Of a DNA stretch of 6,979 nucleotides, positions 1 to 5,867 are shown one piece after another. Below the pieces are notes generated by a model that did not search any database, had not been told where the DNA came from, and saw only the letters and a list, made by a program, of their open reading frames with translations. Within the stretch, counting starts at the first letter, position 1. Each line of letters opens with the position of its first letter. The DNA is from an uncultured Oscillospiraceae bacterium (lineage in GTDB: Bacteria; Bacillota; Clostridia; Oscillospirales; Acutalibacteraceae), in the NCBI GenBank assembly GCA_900549155.1, contig URNF01000110.1, positions 1 through 6,979 of the forward strand. The letters are read 5' to 3'. A program made the position numbers and the translations under genes.

Positions 1-357
1 GCGGCACAGGCGGGCACACCGCAGCCGCCGCAGGATGTCGGCTACGGTGAGATCGACGCAAAGGCGTTTTCTTTCTCTGTCGCGGGCGAGCTGACGGTCG
101 AAAGCGGCAAGACCGATGTGTGGCTGACAAATCCCGCAAAAAACACGGTTTGGCTGAAGGTACGCATTTTGGATGAGCAGGACGCGGTTCTCGGCGAGAG
201 CGGGCTCATCCGCCCCGGGGAATATGTGCAGGCGGTAAAACTGGACACTGTGCCGCGCAGCACCGCAAATGTTTCGCTGAAGATCATGGCATATGAACCG
301 GAAACCTACTACAGTGCCGGTTCGGCAAGGCTGAAAACCGTTCTGACGGTTGCATAA
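1..357 (+). CDS. Secreted or surface protein of unknown function, C-terminal 118 residues (5' end outside window)
   Basis: The reading frame is open from the first base to TAA at 355-357, so only the C-terminal part is visible. It starts with a Gln/Pro-rich linker (around residues 3-11) followed by a domain of about 100 residues with alternating hydrophobic and polar residues, which suggests a beta-sandwich. Conspicuous stretches are VWLTNPAKNTVWLKVRILDE, GLIRPGEYVQAVKL and MAYEPETYYSAG. They resemble, from memory, a group of uncharacterised clostridial extracellular proteins; I cannot name a family. It has no sorting signal or membrane segment at the C-terminus, so any anchoring (signal peptide, lipobox or N-terminal membrane helix) must lie upstream of the window. 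The stop lies 14 nt before the start of the next gene, whose Shine-Dalgarno begins at the stop codon. This points to co-transcription with the sorted surface proteins downstream. The function is not recognised. Confidence 0.8.
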   Translation, partial: AAQAGTPQPPQDVGYGEIDAKAFSFSVAGELTVESGKTDVWLTNPAKNTVWLKVRILDEQDAVLGESGLIRPGEYVQAVKLDTVPRSTANVSLKIMAYEPETYYSAGSARLKTVLTVA

Positions 358-371
358 AGGAGAGAAACGGA

Positions 372-1055
372 ATGAAAAGGATCGCTATGATGCTGGCGGT
401 GATATGGCTGCTGTCTCTGCCGCTGACTGCGTTTGCGGCGGCATATGAAGCGACGGCGGTGCCCGGCGGGAAGAGCGTCGAGGTATACGGCATCCGCAAG
501 AGCAGCAAAAGCTATTATGAGATCGTGATCGGCGCCGACGGTATAGACACGGTGACGCTGCCGAGCGGCGTGACCGTCAGCGGGAAAAGCGACAGCGCGG
601 AAGACGTCGGACTGCGCGTGATCATCATTCCGGTGACCGCCGACGAAGAAGCGGCGGCATATGCCTGGATGACCGATGCCGCAAAGGACATCGGGAAAGA
701 CCCGACGGCATATTATCTCGCGTTCTATCGGGAGAACAACACCCCCGCACAGCCGCAGGGCAAGGTCACGATTACGGTCACACAAAAGGGCGCTGTCGAT
801 CTTTACTATATGGACGGCGACGCAAAAAAGGCGGTGCTTTCCCACACCGCCGCAGCGGACACCGTCAGCTTTGAAATGCAAAAAACGGGCTACTATCTCA
901 CGGCAAAGGCAAAAGCACTGCCGCAGCCGACGCCCGACAGCCCGCAGACAGGCGACGCGGTGCGCGTCGAGACCTATCTGCTGCTTGCGGCGGTGAGCAT
1001 GCCTCTCCTGCTTTTTCTGCGCAAAAGAGCAAAAGGAAACGGCGGGTCTGTCTGA
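372..1055 (+). CDS. Cell-wall-anchored surface protein with SPQTGD sorting signal, 227 aa
   Basis: The predicted precursor has a Sec signal peptide (MKRIAMM, hydrophobic core at residues 5-20, likely cleavage after TAFA or AAA near 22-24). A mature ectodomain of about 165 residues follows, then a Pro-rich spacer (LPQPTPD), the motif SPQTGD at 190-195 (bases 939-956), a hydrophobic segment at about 201-216 and the basic tail RKRAKGNGG. That C-terminal order is the classic sortase-substrate layout, with SPxTG in place of LPxTG. SPxTG-type motifs are known substrates of some clostridial sortases, such as Clostridioides difficile SrtB. The ectodomain is not recognised. It is rich in short beta-like segments, and a second module from about residue 129 (KVTITVTQKG..VDLYYMDGD) looks like a small beta-domain. 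The start is supported by AAGGAGA at 357-363. It sits between the upstream surface-protein gene (14 nt) and the 83-aa gene (25 nt), probably in one operon. The anchoring sortase is not in the window. Confidence 0.85.
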   Translation: MKRIAMMLAVIWLLSLPLTAFAAAYEATAVPGGKSVEVYGIRKSSKSYYEIVIGADGIDTVTLPSGVTVSGKSDSAEDVGLRVIIIPVTADEEAAAYAWMTDAAKDIGKDPTAYYLAFYRENNTPAQPQGKVTITVTQKGAVDLYYMDGDAKKAVLSHTAAADTVSFEMQKTGYYLTAKAKALPQPTPDSPQTGDAVRVETYLLLAAVSMPLLLFLRKRAKGNGGSV

Positions 1056-1080
1056 TCCGCACGGAAAGGAGACTGCGGAT

Positions 1081-1332
1081 ATGGATCTGTTTGAAAAAAT
1101 ACGCGATCTGCTTTCATGCAGATACATATCGGATATTCGCTGCGGGAATAATTTGGTATCGGCAAAAAAGGCTGTCGCTCTGCTCGATCTGGACGTCTAT
1201 CCGCTTTCGGAGCTGAAAGACATGGCGCACTATCTCTACGGCGGAGACTATACGGACATGAGCAGGAATGAAACGGTCTTTTTCCTGAAAAACTACGGTG
1301 TGAGAGGTGATAAACGGCAAACTGCATCCTGA
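1081..1332 (+). CDS. Small protein of unknown function, 83 aa, inside the surface-protein operon
   Basis: The gene is preceded by AAAGGAGA at 1065-1072, 8 nt before the ATG, so translation is well supported. The product has no signal peptide, membrane segment or sorting motif and should be cytosolic. It looks alpha-helical and is mixed in charge. Visible features are the opening MDLFEKIRDLLSCRYISDIR, two Cys residues (13 and 21), a helix-like SAKKAVALLDLDVYPLSELKDMAHYLYGG, and MSRNETVFFLKNYG near the end. I do not recognise a family. Its place between two secreted SPxTGD proteins (25 nt after the first, 38 nt before the second) suggests that it belongs to the same operon. It could be a regulator, a chaperone-like partner or simply a passenger. 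The 117-aa and 152-aa frames antisense to it lack comparable start signals. Confidence 0.7.
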   Translation: MDLFEKIRDLLSCRYISDIRCGNNLVSAKKAVALLDLDVYPLSELKDMAHYLYGGDYTDMSRNETVFFLKNYGVRGDKRQTAS

Positions 1333-1356
1333 AAACCGCATTTTTTCACTGACTAA

Positions 1357-1362
1357 TGGAGG
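1357..1362 (+). promoter_or_regulatory. Shine-Dalgarno TGGAGG that fixes the start of the GLUG surface protein
   Basis: TGGAGG lies 8 nt before the ATG at 1371. An in-frame ATG at 1356 overlaps this Shine-Dalgarno and has none of its own. Starting at 1371 also gives a textbook signal peptide (MKLKQKMLCLVLSL...), so 1371 is chosen over 1356. Confidence 0.8.
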
Positions 1363-1370
1363 TATTACGA

Positions 1371-3146
1371 ATGAAATTGAAACAAAAAATGCTTTGCCTG
1401 GTGCTTTCTCTCTGCCTGTTGGCGGCTTGTCTGCCGCTGGCGGCAGCGGCGGAGGACGCGACGCCGCAGGGCGTTTGGACAGACTATGCCGCGACGACGT
1501 TTGCGGGCGGCACGGGCACGAAGAACGACCCTTACCAAATCGCGACCGCACAGCAGCTGGCGCTGCTTGCAAAGGACGTCAACGGCGGCAACCCCGATGT
1601 GAAGCACAGCGGCGAGTATTTTGTCCTGACGGCGGACATCGACCTTTCCGATCATGTCTGGAAGCCGCTTGGGTATGAAAGCTACAGCTCCGGCGGCGGT
1701 TCCTCGCAGTCGTTTTGCAGCTATTTTGACGGAAACGGCAAAAAGATCGTCGGACTGTATGTGGATGAACGTGTCGGCGATAAATGGGGCAAAAACCGCA
1801 ATGCGGGTCTTTTCGGCTGCATTTCCGCCGTCGGCACCGAACCAACCATCAAAAACCTGATCATCGAAAACGGCACGGTCCTCGCGGGCGACGGCAGCAC
1901 GGATGCTTCCTATGCCGCCGGTCTGCTTGTCGGCAGCATCACCATCACGGGCGGCAGCAATGTGGAATATGCAGTGATTGAAAACTGCACCGTATCCGGA
2001 ACGGTCTCCTCGGCAATGTATGCGGGCGGTCTTGTGGGCAGTGCCAACTATACGCATCTCACGAATTGCCGCGCCGACGTCAAGGTGAACGGCGTTTGTG
2101 TCAGCGGCGGTTTTATCGGCGGCGCGTTTATATCGACACTGACGGACTGCATTGCCACGGGCAAGGTCAGCGGCGGATGGGCGACCGGCGGCTTTGCGGG
2201 TGAATTCTACAAAAAGGTCGAGGCGAAGCATTGCGCGGCGTTTGGCAGCGTGGAAGCAAACGACTGGAACATCGGCGGCTTTGTCGGCTACACCGAGGAG
2301 GACGTGACCGTCGAAAACAGCATTGCCATGGGCGATGTCACGAGCACGCTCATCCCGAACTACAACCCGAAGGCGGGCGGCTTTGTCGGCACGGCACTGA
2401 ACGGGGTCAAGCTGGAAAAGTGCCACGCAGCGGGCAAGATCACCACTGCGAGCTCGGGCAATATCGGCGGCATGATCGCCGTCGGTGACGGCAGCAGCGC
2501 GGCGGACTGCTCATTTGACAACGAAAAGAACACAGAGCTTGCCGCTGTCGGCAATGCTGTGTCCGGCACGTATGCCGTTGCTGCGCAGGAAACGGCAGCT
2601 GTGCTGGCGAGCATCTGCGTTGACTACTACGGCGGGCATGACATGAAGGCGTCGGCGGCGAAGGCACCGACCTGCACCGAGGACGGTCATGAAGCGGGCG
2701 CAGAATGTGCACGCTGCGGCCACCGTGAGGGCTTTGCGGTCGTGAAAGCCACCGGGCATACCGGCGGCACGGCTACCTGCAAGGAAAAGGCGATCTGTGA
2801 GAACTGCAACACGCCCTACGGTGCGCTTGACCCGCACAACCATGCTGCTCTTGTGAAGACCGAGGCGAAAGCGGCGACCGCACAGGCGGAGGGCAACATT
2901 GCCTATTGGCACTGTGCGGATTGCGACAAGTATTTCTCGGATGCAGCAGCAACAACGGAGATCCAAAAGGCGGACACCGTGACGGCAAAGCTGCAGCCCG
3001 CGTCGAATGGCGACAAGGGTGAAGATCCGAAGTCACCCGAGACCGGCGACAATGTCGATCCGATGCGGTTTGTCATGCTGCTGCTTGTCAGCGGCGGCGC
3101 GGTGATCGTTGCGGCTTGCGGTAGAAAAAGACGGGAAACGGTATAA
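1371..3146 (+). CDS. GLUG-repeat cell-wall-anchored surface protein with CXXC pairs and SPETGD sorting signal, 591 aa
   Basis: The predicted precursor has a Sec signal peptide (residues 1 to about 26; MKLKQK then a Leu-rich core ending PLAAAA). A module common at the start of GLUG or beta-helix surface proteins follows (GTKNDPYQIATAQQLALLAKD, about 49-69; YFDGNGKKIVGL, about 118-129). From about 140 to 385 there are repeated units of GLUG type: AGLFG, AGLLVGS, AGGLVGS, SGGFIGG, TGGFAGE, IGGFVGY, AGGFVGT and IGGMIAV, each followed by a short strand with a C-x-A/V-x-G-x-V pattern. GLUG motifs occur in many bacterial surface proteins, including M26 IgA peptidases, and are thought to form a right-handed beta-solenoid. 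No peptidase motif (HExxH) is visible here. Residues about 430-525 carry three CXXC pairs (446/449, 476/479, 515/518) with extra Cys at 435 and 470 and several His. The C-terminus has SPETGD at 555-560 (bases 3033-3050), a hydrophobic segment at 566-583 and the tail GRKRRETV, so sortase anchoring is likely. Adhesion or a structural surface role is inference. It is the last gene before the terminator at 3176. Confidence 0.88.
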   Translation: MKLKQKMLCLVLSLCLLAACLPLAAAAEDATPQGVWTDYAATTFAGGTGTKNDPYQIATAQQLALLAKDVNGGNPDVKHSGEYFVLTADIDLSDHVWKPLGYESYSSGGGSSQSFCSYFDGNGKKIVGLYVDERVGDKWGKNRNAGLFGCISAVGTEPTIKNLIIENGTVLAGDGSTDASYAAGLLVGSITITGGSNVEYAVIENCTVSGTVSSAMYAGGLVGSANYTHLTNCRADVKVNGVCVSGGFIGGAFISTLTDCIATGKVSGGWATGGFAGEFYKKVEAKHCAAFGSVEANDWNIGGFVGYTEEDVTVENSIAMGDVTSTLIPNYNPKAGGFVGTALNGVKLEKCHAAGKITTASSGNIGGMIAVGDGSSAADCSFDNEKNTELAAVGNAVSGTYAVAAQETAAVLASICVDYYGGHDMKASAAKAPTCTEDGHEAGAECARCGHREGFAVVKATGHTGGTATCKEKAICENCNTPYGALDPHNHAALVKTEAKAATAQAEGNIAYWHCADCDKYFSDAAATTEIQKADTVTAKLQPASNGDKGEDPKSPETGDNVDPMRFVMLLLVSGGAVIVAACGRKRRETV

Positions 3147-3175
3147 AGGATTTCCCCGCTATCTCAAAATCACAC

Positions 3176-3207
3176 AAAACGCGCCCCGATTTTCGGGGCG
3201 CGTTTTT
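3176..3207 (+). terminator. Strong intrinsic terminator after the surface operon
   Basis: A perfect 9-bp GC stem (CGCGCCCCG at 3180-3188, CGGGGCGCG at 3194-3202) is extended by A3189-T3193 inside and by AAAA/TTTT outside. This makes about 14 bp with a TTT loop, and a run of five T follows the stem on the + strand. It starts 29 nt after the TAA of the GLUG protein. The flanking A-run could also allow some termination in the opposite direction. Confidence 0.93.
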
Positions 3208-3213
3208 CCGTGC

Positions 3214-3242
3214 TGGACAGGACAACGGATTTCGTGTATACT
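3214..3242 (+). promoter_or_regulatory. Sigma-A-type promoter for the two-gene unit at 3281-4087
   Basis: The -35 element TGGACA (3214-3219, five of six consensus) and the -10 element TATACT (3237-3242, five of six) are separated by 17 nt. The promoter lies directly behind the terminator at 3176-3207 and predicts a transcript start near 3249, about 32 nt before the ATG. Confidence 0.65.
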
Positions 3243-3280
3243 GACGGTGGAAAGGGCGGCAAAGGAAACGGGGGTATCAC

Positions 3281-3736
3281 ATGATAAGAGGCATTTCTTT
3301 TACGGCAGACGGGCACATCGGCGACATTGTGCACGGCGTTCTGGAAGCGATCGCGGCGCCACGCTATTATTGGCACATTGTCCCGTCGCAGACCGAGGCG
3401 ATGGACAGTGCGTTTGAAAATGACCTCTTTGAGAACGAATATTGCGACGGGACGGCGCTTTTGCACAGCAACTTTCACGACAGCATCATCGTCTTTCTGA
3501 AGCTGGAAGCCTATGAAACAGAATGTCCTGCAAAAGACCTGCCGACCTACGTAGAGTTTGCGGAAAGCGACTGTCAGATATTGCTGCTGATAAACGACTG
3601 CAAATATGCGGAGATATATGCCAAAAGCCCGCAGGCTTTGAAAAAAGCGGAAAGCTATCTTCGAAAAGCTCCGTGCAGCGATATTTTGATCATAACCGAT
3701 GAAAACGACAAACGCACAAAACTGGATGTGCTGTAG
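3281..3736 (+). CDS. DUF2691-like protein of unknown function, 151 aa
   Basis: This is a soluble, acidic protein with no signal peptide or membrane segment. The start is preceded by GGGGG at 3270-3274 (6 nt away) and AAAGGAAA at 3261-3268, either of which can serve as ribosome binding site. The opening IRGISF, an early aromatic cluster ending in YYWHIV (about 29-34), the middle SDCQILLLINDCKYAEIY (about 96-113) and the ending ITDENDKRTKLDVL match my memory of the DUF2691 family. Those proteins are about 150 aa, occur in Bacillota and have no known function. The assignment rests on recall of the pattern, not on an alignment. The gene is first in a short unit with its own promoter, 27 nt before the 107-aa gene. 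Small acidic standalone proteins of this kind include immunity proteins, but no toxin gene is visible. The 320-aa frame antisense to it (3170-4132) would run through the terminator and is rejected. Confidence 0.75.
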   Translation: MIRGISFTADGHIGDIVHGVLEAIAAPRYYWHIVPSQTEAMDSAFENDLFENEYCDGTALLHSNFHDSIIVFLKLEAYETECPAKDLPTYVEFAESDCQILLLINDCKYAEIYAKSPQALKKAESYLRKAPCSDILIITDENDKRTKLDVL

Positions 3737-3763
3737 CGCCCATGGCAGGAAAGGAGACACGGA

Positions 3764-4087
3764 ATGGATGCGGACATGCATGAACAGCTGGTATACCTGA
3801 TGAGACACATGGCATACGACATTGCCGATCTGGTGGAAAAGGTTTTGCACGATGACGAAAAGGATCCCGATTATTCCGCAGTCACCGCCGTTAATATGCT
3901 GACCTGTTACATACACGTCATGCGCCGATTGGGCGAGGAAGTGCCGTATGCAAATGCAAAGGAGTATTTTGCATACAGTCGGAGAAGCCCGGAGGAATAC
4001 CGCCGCTTCATCGAAAGCGCCCGGAAAGAGTCGGCATACTACCATGGCAGGATTTTTGACGAAGCAAAGAAAAACATCGGCATTTGA
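3764..4087 (+). CDS. Hypothetical helical protein, 107 aa, second gene of the DUF2691-like unit
   Basis: AAAGGAG at 3750-3756 lies 7 nt before the ATG, so the start is well supported. The product is cytosolic, with no membrane segment. It is strongly helix-forming and rich in Glu, Asp, Arg, Tyr and Met. Helix-like blocks are MHEQLVYLMRHMAYDIADLV (5-24), SAVTAVNMLTCYIHVMRRLG (38-57), ANAKEYFAYSRRSPEEYRRF (63-82) and the C-terminal block to DEAKKNIGI. I do not recognise a family or catalytic motif. It follows the DUF2691-like gene by 27 nt with no terminator between them, so the two are probably co-expressed. A perfect inverted repeat lies 37 nt downstream. A functional partnership with the upstream gene is inferred from position only. 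Confidence 0.75.
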   Translation: MDADMHEQLVYLMRHMAYDIADLVEKVLHDDEKDPDYSAVTAVNMLTCYIHVMRRLGEEVPYANAKEYFAYSRRSPEEYRRFIESARKESAYYHGRIFDEAKKNIGI

Positions 4088-4124
4088 CGCAGCACTCATA
4101 AACAAAAAATCGCAGAAAATACGA

Positions 4125-4161
4125 CACCCCACCTGTCAGACACCGTCTGACAGGTGGGGTG
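4125..4161. terminator. Perfect 17-bp inverted repeat between convergent genes, probable bidirectional terminator
   Basis: The left arm CACCCCACCTGTCAGAC (4125-4141) is exactly complementary to 4145-4161, with a 3-nt ACC loop. It lies 37 nt after the stop of the + strand 107-aa gene and 5 nt beyond the stop of the minus-strand membrane protein. T-runs directly next to the stem are weak on both sides. On the minus strand TATTTT and then a T6 run follow within about 25 nt; on the + strand only GATTTG follows. Termination in both directions is therefore inferred from stem and position rather than from a classic U-tract. Confidence 0.7.
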
Positions 4162-4166
4162 ATTTG

Positions 4167-5699
4167 CTATGCATCTTCGCTTTTTGCAGCGGCAAGTGCA
4201 CGATAGGTGGCAAGTGAGCGCGAGAAAAACGGCGTATTCTCGTTTTCTTCCTGCACCCACAGCAGATAGTCTCTGAGCGGCTCGTTTATCGCCGCGTCGT
4301 CATAAGCGAGAAGCGGCAGCACATGCGGCGCCGCGTCGGCGGAAAGGTTGTAGAGATAGTCCACATCAAAGGTCTCAAGCGCACCCGTCTCATAGGCATG
4401 CACATTATACTTTGTAATCACACCGTCGGGATTGCCGAAGCACAAAAGAGCAGCAAAGGTGATGCACACGGCAAAAATGCAGCGCCCGACGGGCAGGCGG
4501 GGCAGGATGAGATAAACCGTGACAAACACCAGGCAGATTGCCAAAAAGAGCATGAAGAGCCCCGTCAGCATGCGCAGCTTTGTCAGACCGAAGCTGCCGA
4601 TATACAGGAGCATTTTGCGCTCTGCGGTTGCAACCAGCAGCAGGGTGAACAGCGTGAGCAGCAGCCCGCAGATGCGCACACCGCGCGGCGCTTTCCCATC
4701 CTTCTTTTCGGACAGATACTGTATCAGCAGCAACACGCCTGCATTGATACATGTGATGACACAAAGCTCAAAAAAACCTCTGCGCGCAAAGGCGGCAACC
4801 GTGTAATCCTCCGGAAGATAGGAGCGGAACGCGGAAAAATAATAGGGAAGCTGGGTGCAGAAAAACACGGCATATAACAAAAGCAGCGGGATAACCGCGG
4901 TGCAGAGAACCACCGTCGGCACATGGTGCGTGGGCGCGGACGGCTCGGGAAACGGCCTTTCCCCCTGATGCCGACAGCCATAGAACAGCCCGAAGAAATA
5001 CGGGAAGAACAGGGCGGTGAAGCCGAGACGGCGGAACGCGCCCCAGAATGTGCCGAATATGTCTGCGGAAAGGCTTTCCAAAGCCGTCTGCATCATGCTG
5101 CCGAAAACGGAGTCCGCAGAGGTGAGCAGCAGGGCGACAACGCCTGTAAGCGGCAGCGCGACGGCAAGCCCGATCAAAACCCGCAAAAGCGTTTTCTGTG
5201 CGGGCAGACGCTTGAAGCACTGCCCGAGCGCAGGATAGCCCTTGCCGAACGCATCAAGCGGAATGGCAAACAGCACCCGCATTGCCGAAAGCCACAACCG
5301 TTTGACAGACATCCCGCAGCACACGCTGAGCCACAACGCCGTCAGTGCCATCCACAGGAAAAGGCACGGATAGACCATGAGCGAATCGGCAAACAGCGAA
5401 TACGGCAGACAGAAAACCATGCTTATTATCAGGAAAATCCACGCGGCACGCGTTTTTTTGCCGCTTTTGCGGCAAAGCGGGATCGCCACGGCATAAAACA
5501 GGACGGCAAAAGCGGTGGCGCCGAAGCCGGGATGGCGGAACAGCACCAAACGGACAAAGAGATAGGCAAGCAAAACACAGACAAGCGCCATGATCTTTTC
5601 GGTGCGGTCAAAAACCGTCTTTTTCCGCGGCGCGGGCGCATACGGTCCGGGAACATACGGCGGCGTGGGCGGCATCGGCGGTGTCGGATTGTTATACAT
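4167..5699 (-). CDS. DUF4173-type polytopic membrane protein, 510 aa
   Basis: The start ATG (5697-5699) is preceded on the minus strand by GAAAGGA about 10 nt away. The N-terminus is a cytosolic-looking Pro-rich tail (residues 1-24, repeated PTPP/PxPP units) with a basic RKK. About 11 hydrophobic segments follow, roughly at 35-54, 58-76, 85-103, 108-127, 171-193, 227-241, 260-281, 308-328, 341-357, 377-399 and 404-421. A soluble C-terminal segment of about 85 residues ends the protein. The blocks YTVAAFARRGFFELCVITCIN (299-319), AERKMLLYIGSFGLTKLRML (359-378) and the tail KYNVHAYETG..FDVDYLYNLSADAAP (430-457) fit what I recall of DUF4173, an integral membrane family of unknown function in Bacillota and Actinobacteriota. 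The length is normal for the family. It is monocistronic here, with its own promoter and a possible operator, and is convergent with the small-gene unit. The biochemical role is unknown. Confidence 0.88.
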   Translation of the reverse strand: MYNNPTPPMPPTPPYVPGPYAPAPRKKTVFDRTEKIMALVCVLLAYLFVRLVLFRHPGFGATAFAVLFYAVAIPLCRKSGKKTRAAWIFLIISMVFCLPYSLFADSLMVYPCLFLWMALTALWLSVCCGMSVKRLWLSAMRVLFAIPLDAFGKGYPALGQCFKRLPAQKTLLRVLIGLAVALPLTGVVALLLTSADSVFGSMMQTALESLSADIFGTFWGAFRRLGFTALFFPYFFGLFYGCRHQGERPFPEPSAPTHHVPTVVLCTAVIPLLLLYAVFFCTQLPYYFSAFRSYLPEDYTVAAFARRGFFELCVITCINAGVLLLIQYLSEKKDGKAPRGVRICGLLLTLFTLLLVATAERKMLLYIGSFGLTKLRMLTGLFMLFLAICLVFVTVYLILPRLPVGRCIFAVCITFAALLCFGNPDGVITKYNVHAYETGALETFDVDYLYNLSADAAPHVLPLLAYDDAAINEPLRDYLLWVQEENENTPFFSRSLATYRALAAAKSEDA

Positions 5700-5721
5700 A
5701 GAAAATCATTCCTTTCGTGTG

Positions 5722-5755
5722 AATGCATTTCATATATACCATACGGAAATGTATT
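5722..5755. promoter_or_regulatory. Imperfect inverted repeat over the DUF4173 gene promoter, candidate operator
   Basis: AATGCATTTC (5722-5731) and GAAATGTATT (5746-5755) are inverted copies with nine of ten positions complementary, separated by 14 nt. The arms flank the -10 element: one lies within the promoter spacer and the other covers the expected transcript start. This placement would suit a repressor site. No regulator gene is visible, so this is a candidate only. Confidence 0.4.
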
Positions 5756-5761
5756 TGTCAA
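5733..5761 (-). promoter_or_regulatory. Sigma-A promoter with extended -10 for the DUF4173 gene
   Basis: Read on the minus strand, a perfect -35 TTGACA (5761-5756) is followed after 17 nt by -10 TATATA (5738-5733). TGG directly before the -10 supplies the TGn extension. The predicted transcript start is near 5726, giving a leader of about 27 nt that contains the ribosome binding site. Confidence 0.78.
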
Positions 5762-5867
5762 TATAAATTTATTGAAAAACGAAAAATATCAAGGACGAGC
5801 AGCGCGGAATATCATGGAATGAACGGCAAAACTCTGCAAAAACAAAAGCGGAAAGGGAGCAATTTTT

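Noticed and set aside
309..1127. 272-aa minus-strand frame antisense to the 227-aa surface protein
   Set aside because: Composition (Arg, Cys, His-rich) is typical of antisense frames in GC-rich genes. The + strand gene has a signal peptide, a sorting signal and a clear ribosome binding site.
1333..1347. T-run TTTTTT before the GLUG gene as a terminator
   Set aside because: No stable stem precedes it (at most a 3-bp TGC/GCA pairing), so it does not split the operon.
1356..1370. In-frame upstream ATG as the start of the GLUG protein
   Set aside because: It overlaps the Shine-Dalgarno TGGAGG that serves the ATG at 1371 and would add acidic residue E2 before the signal peptide.
1416..1430. Lipobox-like LAAC (residues 17-20) in the GLUG protein signal peptide
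   Set aside because: The hydrophobic core continues past the Cys to an AAAA signal-peptidase I site, and the protein has a full C-terminal sorting signal. Lipoprotein processing is less likely, though not excluded.
1365..2426. 353-aa minus-strand frame antisense to the GLUG protein
   Set aside because: It mirrors GLUG repeat coding and has a low-complexity Ala/Arg/Asp-rich product. The + strand product has clear domains and a signal peptide.
3170..4132. 320-aa minus-strand frame antisense to both small genes
   Set aside because: It begins inside the 17-bp hairpin and its end crosses the strong terminator at 3176-3207. The two + strand genes have good ribosome binding sites and a promoter.
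4923..5822. 299-aa + strand frame antisense to the DUF4173 gene
   Set aside because: The product is Arg/Gln/Glu/His-rich without domain features, and it runs through the divergent promoter region. The minus-strand frame encodes a convincing polytopic membrane protein.
5762..5867. Sigma-A promoter on the + strand for the 107-aa membrane-anchored gene
   Set aside because: -35-like TTGTCA (5755-5760) and TTGAAA (5772-5777) have no acceptable -10 at 16-18 nt. A promoter must exist or be supplied by read-through, but I cannot place it.
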